Positions 4,304-5,656 of a stretch of DNA of 5,656 nt are shown here, piece after piece. The position numbers and the translations under genes were made by a program. The notes beneath the pieces were generated by a model, which was given only the letters and a program-made list of their open reading frames with translations, was not told the DNA's origin and made no database searches. Origin of the DNA: JAPLKX01 sp035530195 (GTDB lineage Bacteria; Hydrogenedentota; Hydrogenedentia; Hydrogenedentales; SLHB01); the NCBI GenBank assembly GCA_035530195.1, contig DATKVG010000016.1:1-5656 (forward strand). The letters run 5' to 3'. The stretch's first letter is position 1; every line of letters starts with the position of its first letter.

Positions 4304-5470
4304 ATGAGCATCAACATCGACCAAGCCGCACAACAGTATAAAGACCATTTCGGCAGTGGCCCCGAGGTCGGCGTCCGCGCCCCGGGCCGCGTCAACATCA
4401 TCGGCGAGCATACCGACTACAACCACGGCTACGTCATGCCCATGGCGCTCGAACGCGACACCGTCATCCTCGCCCGAAAACGTCCCGATAACAAGCTCGA
4501 CGCGTTCGCCGCCACGCTCGGCAGATCCGCCGAAACCAGCCTCGACCGCCGCACGCGAAACCTCCGCGAACCCTGGCTCGATTACGTCATCGGCGTGGCA
4601 GACGAGCTTTTCAAACTCGGAAAGCCCATTGACGGCGCCGACATCATGATCACCGGCGACGTTCCCATCGGGTGCGGACTCTCGAGTTCCGCAAGCCTCG
4701 AAATGGCCGCGCTCGCCATGTTTGAAGCGCTCGGCGCGTTCAACCTCGACGGCCCCGAAGCCGCCAGGCTCGGCCAGCGCGTCGAAAATCTATTCCTCGG
4801 CCTCAACAGCGGCATCATGGACCAGTTCATCTCGAGAATGGCCAAATCCGGCCACGCCCTATTCCTCGACTGCCGGACCTTCGAATACGACCACGTCCCC
4901 GTCGCCTTCCCCAACGCGGCCTTTGTCATCGCTAACACGTGCCTGGCACGCGGCCTCACCTCGTCCAAGTACAACGAGCGCGTCGACGAATGCCGCCAAG
5001 CCGTCGCCATTCTCTCCAAGGCCCTCCAGCGCAACGCCACCCACCTCCGCGATTTCACCCTGAGCGAGTTGGCCGACGCGCACACCCGCATGCCCGACAA
5101 CGTGTACCGCCGCGCACGGCACATCATCAGCGAAAACGAAAGGACAATCCGCGCATGCCACGCCATGCGCACAGGCGACGCACCCGCGCTCGGGAAACTC
5201 ATGAACGATTCCGACACGAGCCTCCGCGAAGACTACGAAGTCACCTCACCCGAACTCGACGCCATGACGCGCGCCGCAATCGCCATACCCGGCTGCTACG
5301 GCGCCCGAATGACCGGCGCCGGGTTCGGCGGGTGCACCATCAACCTCGTAGACCGCCAAGCCGCCCAGGAATTCGCCCAACGCCTCATGGCCGAATACTT
5401 CAACCAAACCGGTTACCAAGGCGCCATCATCACATCATCCCCAGCACAAGGCGCCAGCAGACTGTTTTAG
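4304..5470 (+). CDS. galK: Galactokinase (GHMP kinase family)
   Basis: This 388-residue cytoplasmic enzyme would phosphorylate alpha-D-galactose with ATP to galactose-1-phosphate, the first committed Leloir step. The galactokinase signature is complete: RAPGRVNIIGEHTDYNHGYVMPMAL (25-49), with the sugar-binding E35, H36 and D38. The GHMP phosphate-binding motif PIGCGLSSSASLE lies at 121-133. SGIMDQFIS (169-177) carries the predicted catalytic base D173. The third GHMP motif GARMTGAGFGGCTINLV is at 333-349. Length matches the usual 380-400 residues. ATG at 4304 puts the signature at the expected distance from the N-terminus, but the ribosome binding site is weak (AAGG at 4290-4293, 10-nt spacer), so expression may depend on upstream context. 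The 178-nt gap from galE is mostly hairpin repeats. Leucine codons are strongly biased: 27 of 34 are CTC. No galT is seen on either side in this window. Confidence 0.96.
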   Translation: MSINIDQAAQQYKDHFGSGPEVGVRAPGRVNIIGEHTDYNHGYVMPMALERDTVILARKRPDNKLDAFAATLGRSAETSLDRRTRNLREPWLDYVIGVADELFKLGKPIDGADIMITGDVPIGCGLSSSASLEMAALAMFEALGAFNLDGPEAARLGQRVENLFLGLNSGIMDQFISRMAKSGHALFLDCRTFEYDHVPVAFPNAAFVIANTCLARGLTSSKYNERVDECRQAVAILSKALQRNATHLRDFTLSELADAHTRMPDNVYRRARHIISENERTIRACHAMRTGDAPALGKLMNDSDTSLREDYEVTSPELDAMTRAAIAIPGCYGARMTGAGFGGCTINLVDRQAAQEFAQRLMAEYFNQTGYQGAIITSSPAQGASRLF

Positions 5471-5558
5471 CTTGTGTCCCCTGCGTGCCTTAAGTCCTTT
5501 AGGTCCGGTAGCTTAAGAGAACTCGCTTCTGCCCCTCGCTGGCAGCAAAACATTTCTC
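5471..5558. other. Short gap after galK, no clear element
   Basis: CTTAAG occurs at 5489-5494 and 5512-5517, with the small palindrome CCTTTAGG between them. The two CTTAAG copies could pair around a 17-nt loop, but no T-run follows, so I do not call a terminator. No coding frame is supported. Confidence 0.5.
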
Positions 5559-5587
5559 TTGACCCTGGATTACACTTGTGGTATTTT
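5559..5587 (+). promoter_or_regulatory. Sigma-70-like promoter of the BlaI/MecI-like gene
   Basis: TTGACC at 5559-5564 (5 of 6 to TTGACA) and TATTTT at 5582-5587 (4 of 6 to TATAAT) are separated by exactly 17 nt. The start codon at 5619 is 32 nt past the -10, giving a short leader. Two TACA-type dyads overlap the spacer and the predicted start-site region, which fits a repressible promoter. Confidence 0.7.
5571..5580. promoter_or_regulatory. Possible BlaI/MecI-type operator, site 1 (imperfect)
   Basis: TACACTTGTG lies within the promoter spacer and matches the TACA-N2-TGTA dyad core of BlaI/MecI operators at 7 of 8 fixed positions. It begins 21 bp before site 2, two helical turns, so both would face the same side of the DNA. 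Confidence 0.55.
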
Positions 5588-5591
5588 GGAC

Positions 5592-5601
5592 TACAGATGT
5601 A
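5592..5601. promoter_or_regulatory. Possible BlaI/MecI-type operator, site 2 (perfect dyad)
   Basis: TACAGATGTA, in the context CTACAGATGTAAG, is a perfect TACA-N2-TGTA dyad, the known core recognised by BlaI/MecI repressors. It sits just downstream of the -10 at the expected transcription start and 17 nt before the start codon of a BlaI-like gene. Binding here would block RNA polymerase. Confidence 0.7.
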
Positions 5602-5607
5602 AGAATT

Positions 5608-5613
5608 AGGAGG
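5608..5613 (+). promoter_or_regulatory. Ribosome binding site of the right-edge gene
   Basis: AGGAGG lies 5 nt before ATG at 5619. It is strong and well placed, and is the main reason to accept so short a coding fragment. Confidence 0.8.
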
Positions 5614-5618
5614 CCGTC

Positions 5619-5656
5619 ATGAGCCACCCAAAGATCGCGCCTGCCGAGTGGACCGT
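5619..5656 (+). CDS. BlaI/MecI/CopY-family transcriptional repressor, N-terminus only (runs off right edge)
   Basis: Only 12 complete codons are present, MSHPKIAPAEWT, followed by an incomplete GTN (Val) codon. The family typically starts with a form such as 'PKISDAEWEVM', the first part of the winged-helix DNA-binding domain, and PKIAPAEWTV matches it at the key P-K-I-x-x-A-E-W positions. Upstream lie a 17-nt-spaced promoter, two TACA-N2-TGTA-like dyads and AGGAGG, the arrangement expected for a self-repressed BlaI-type gene. In this family such repressors are often followed by a BlaR1/MecR1-like M56 membrane metallopeptidase that inactivates them; that gene would lie beyond the window. The fragment is very short, so the call rests on motif and operator together. 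Confidence 0.72.
   Translation, partial: MSHPKIAPAEWT

Noticed and set aside
5489..5517. Terminator after galK built on two CTTAAG copies
   Set aside because: CTTAAG is self-complementary, the loop would be 17 nt and no T-run follows.

Overview
This window looks like chromosomal DNA of a high-GC, free-living bacterium. It is GC-rich, densely packed with genes, uses AGGAGG-type ribosome binding sites, and has long intergenic palindromes. The gene content (a DUF502 membrane protein, a MalK/UgpC-type ABC ATPase, GalE, GalK and a BlaI/MecI-type repressor) and the palindrome families would suit an uncultivated PVC/Planctomycete-, Hydrogenedentes- or deltaproteobacterium-like genome. That placement is a guess; no rRNA or other marker gene is present to test it.

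Layout. Positions 1-449 (minus strand) hold the N-terminal half of a DUF502 membrane protein that runs off the left edge. A divergent intergenic region of about 160 bp follows. At 608-1600 (plus) is an unrecognised membrane-anchored, coiled-coil, Met-rich protein whose C-terminal part seems to be an internal duplication. Positions 1601-1956 hold no gene: there are three copies of a short palindromic repeat, then a good sigma-70-like promoter. From there 1957-3063 encodes a sugar ABC transporter ATPase, 3145-4125 UDP-glucose 4-epimerase (galE) and 4304-5470 galactokinase (galK). The ATPase-galE gap carries a 21-bp-arm hairpin. The galE-galK gap is almost filled by two tandem copies of a roughly 70-nt hairpin element. 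At the right edge a promoter, two BlaI/MecI-like dyads and a strong ribosome binding site precede the first 12 complete codons of a BlaI/MecI-family repressor.

How the genes work together. The ATPase would energise uptake of an oligosaccharide or other ABC substrate. GalK and GalE are two of the three core Leloir enzymes, so the trio fits sugar import plus galactose phosphorylation and UDP-hexose interconversion. GalT and the transporter permease and binding protein are absent here. The BlaI-like gene probably starts a separate, self-repressed unit.

The clearest points beyond routine annotation are: (1) the repressor start with its own paired operators at the right edge; (2) the tandem galE-galK hairpins, which show compensatory base changes between copies; (3) three different palindrome families in three successive intergenic gaps; (4) the duplicated Spy/LTXXQ-like module in the 608-1600 protein; (5) a strand-linked third-codon bias. 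I see no phage, CRISPR, tRNA, rRNA, transposase or defence genes.
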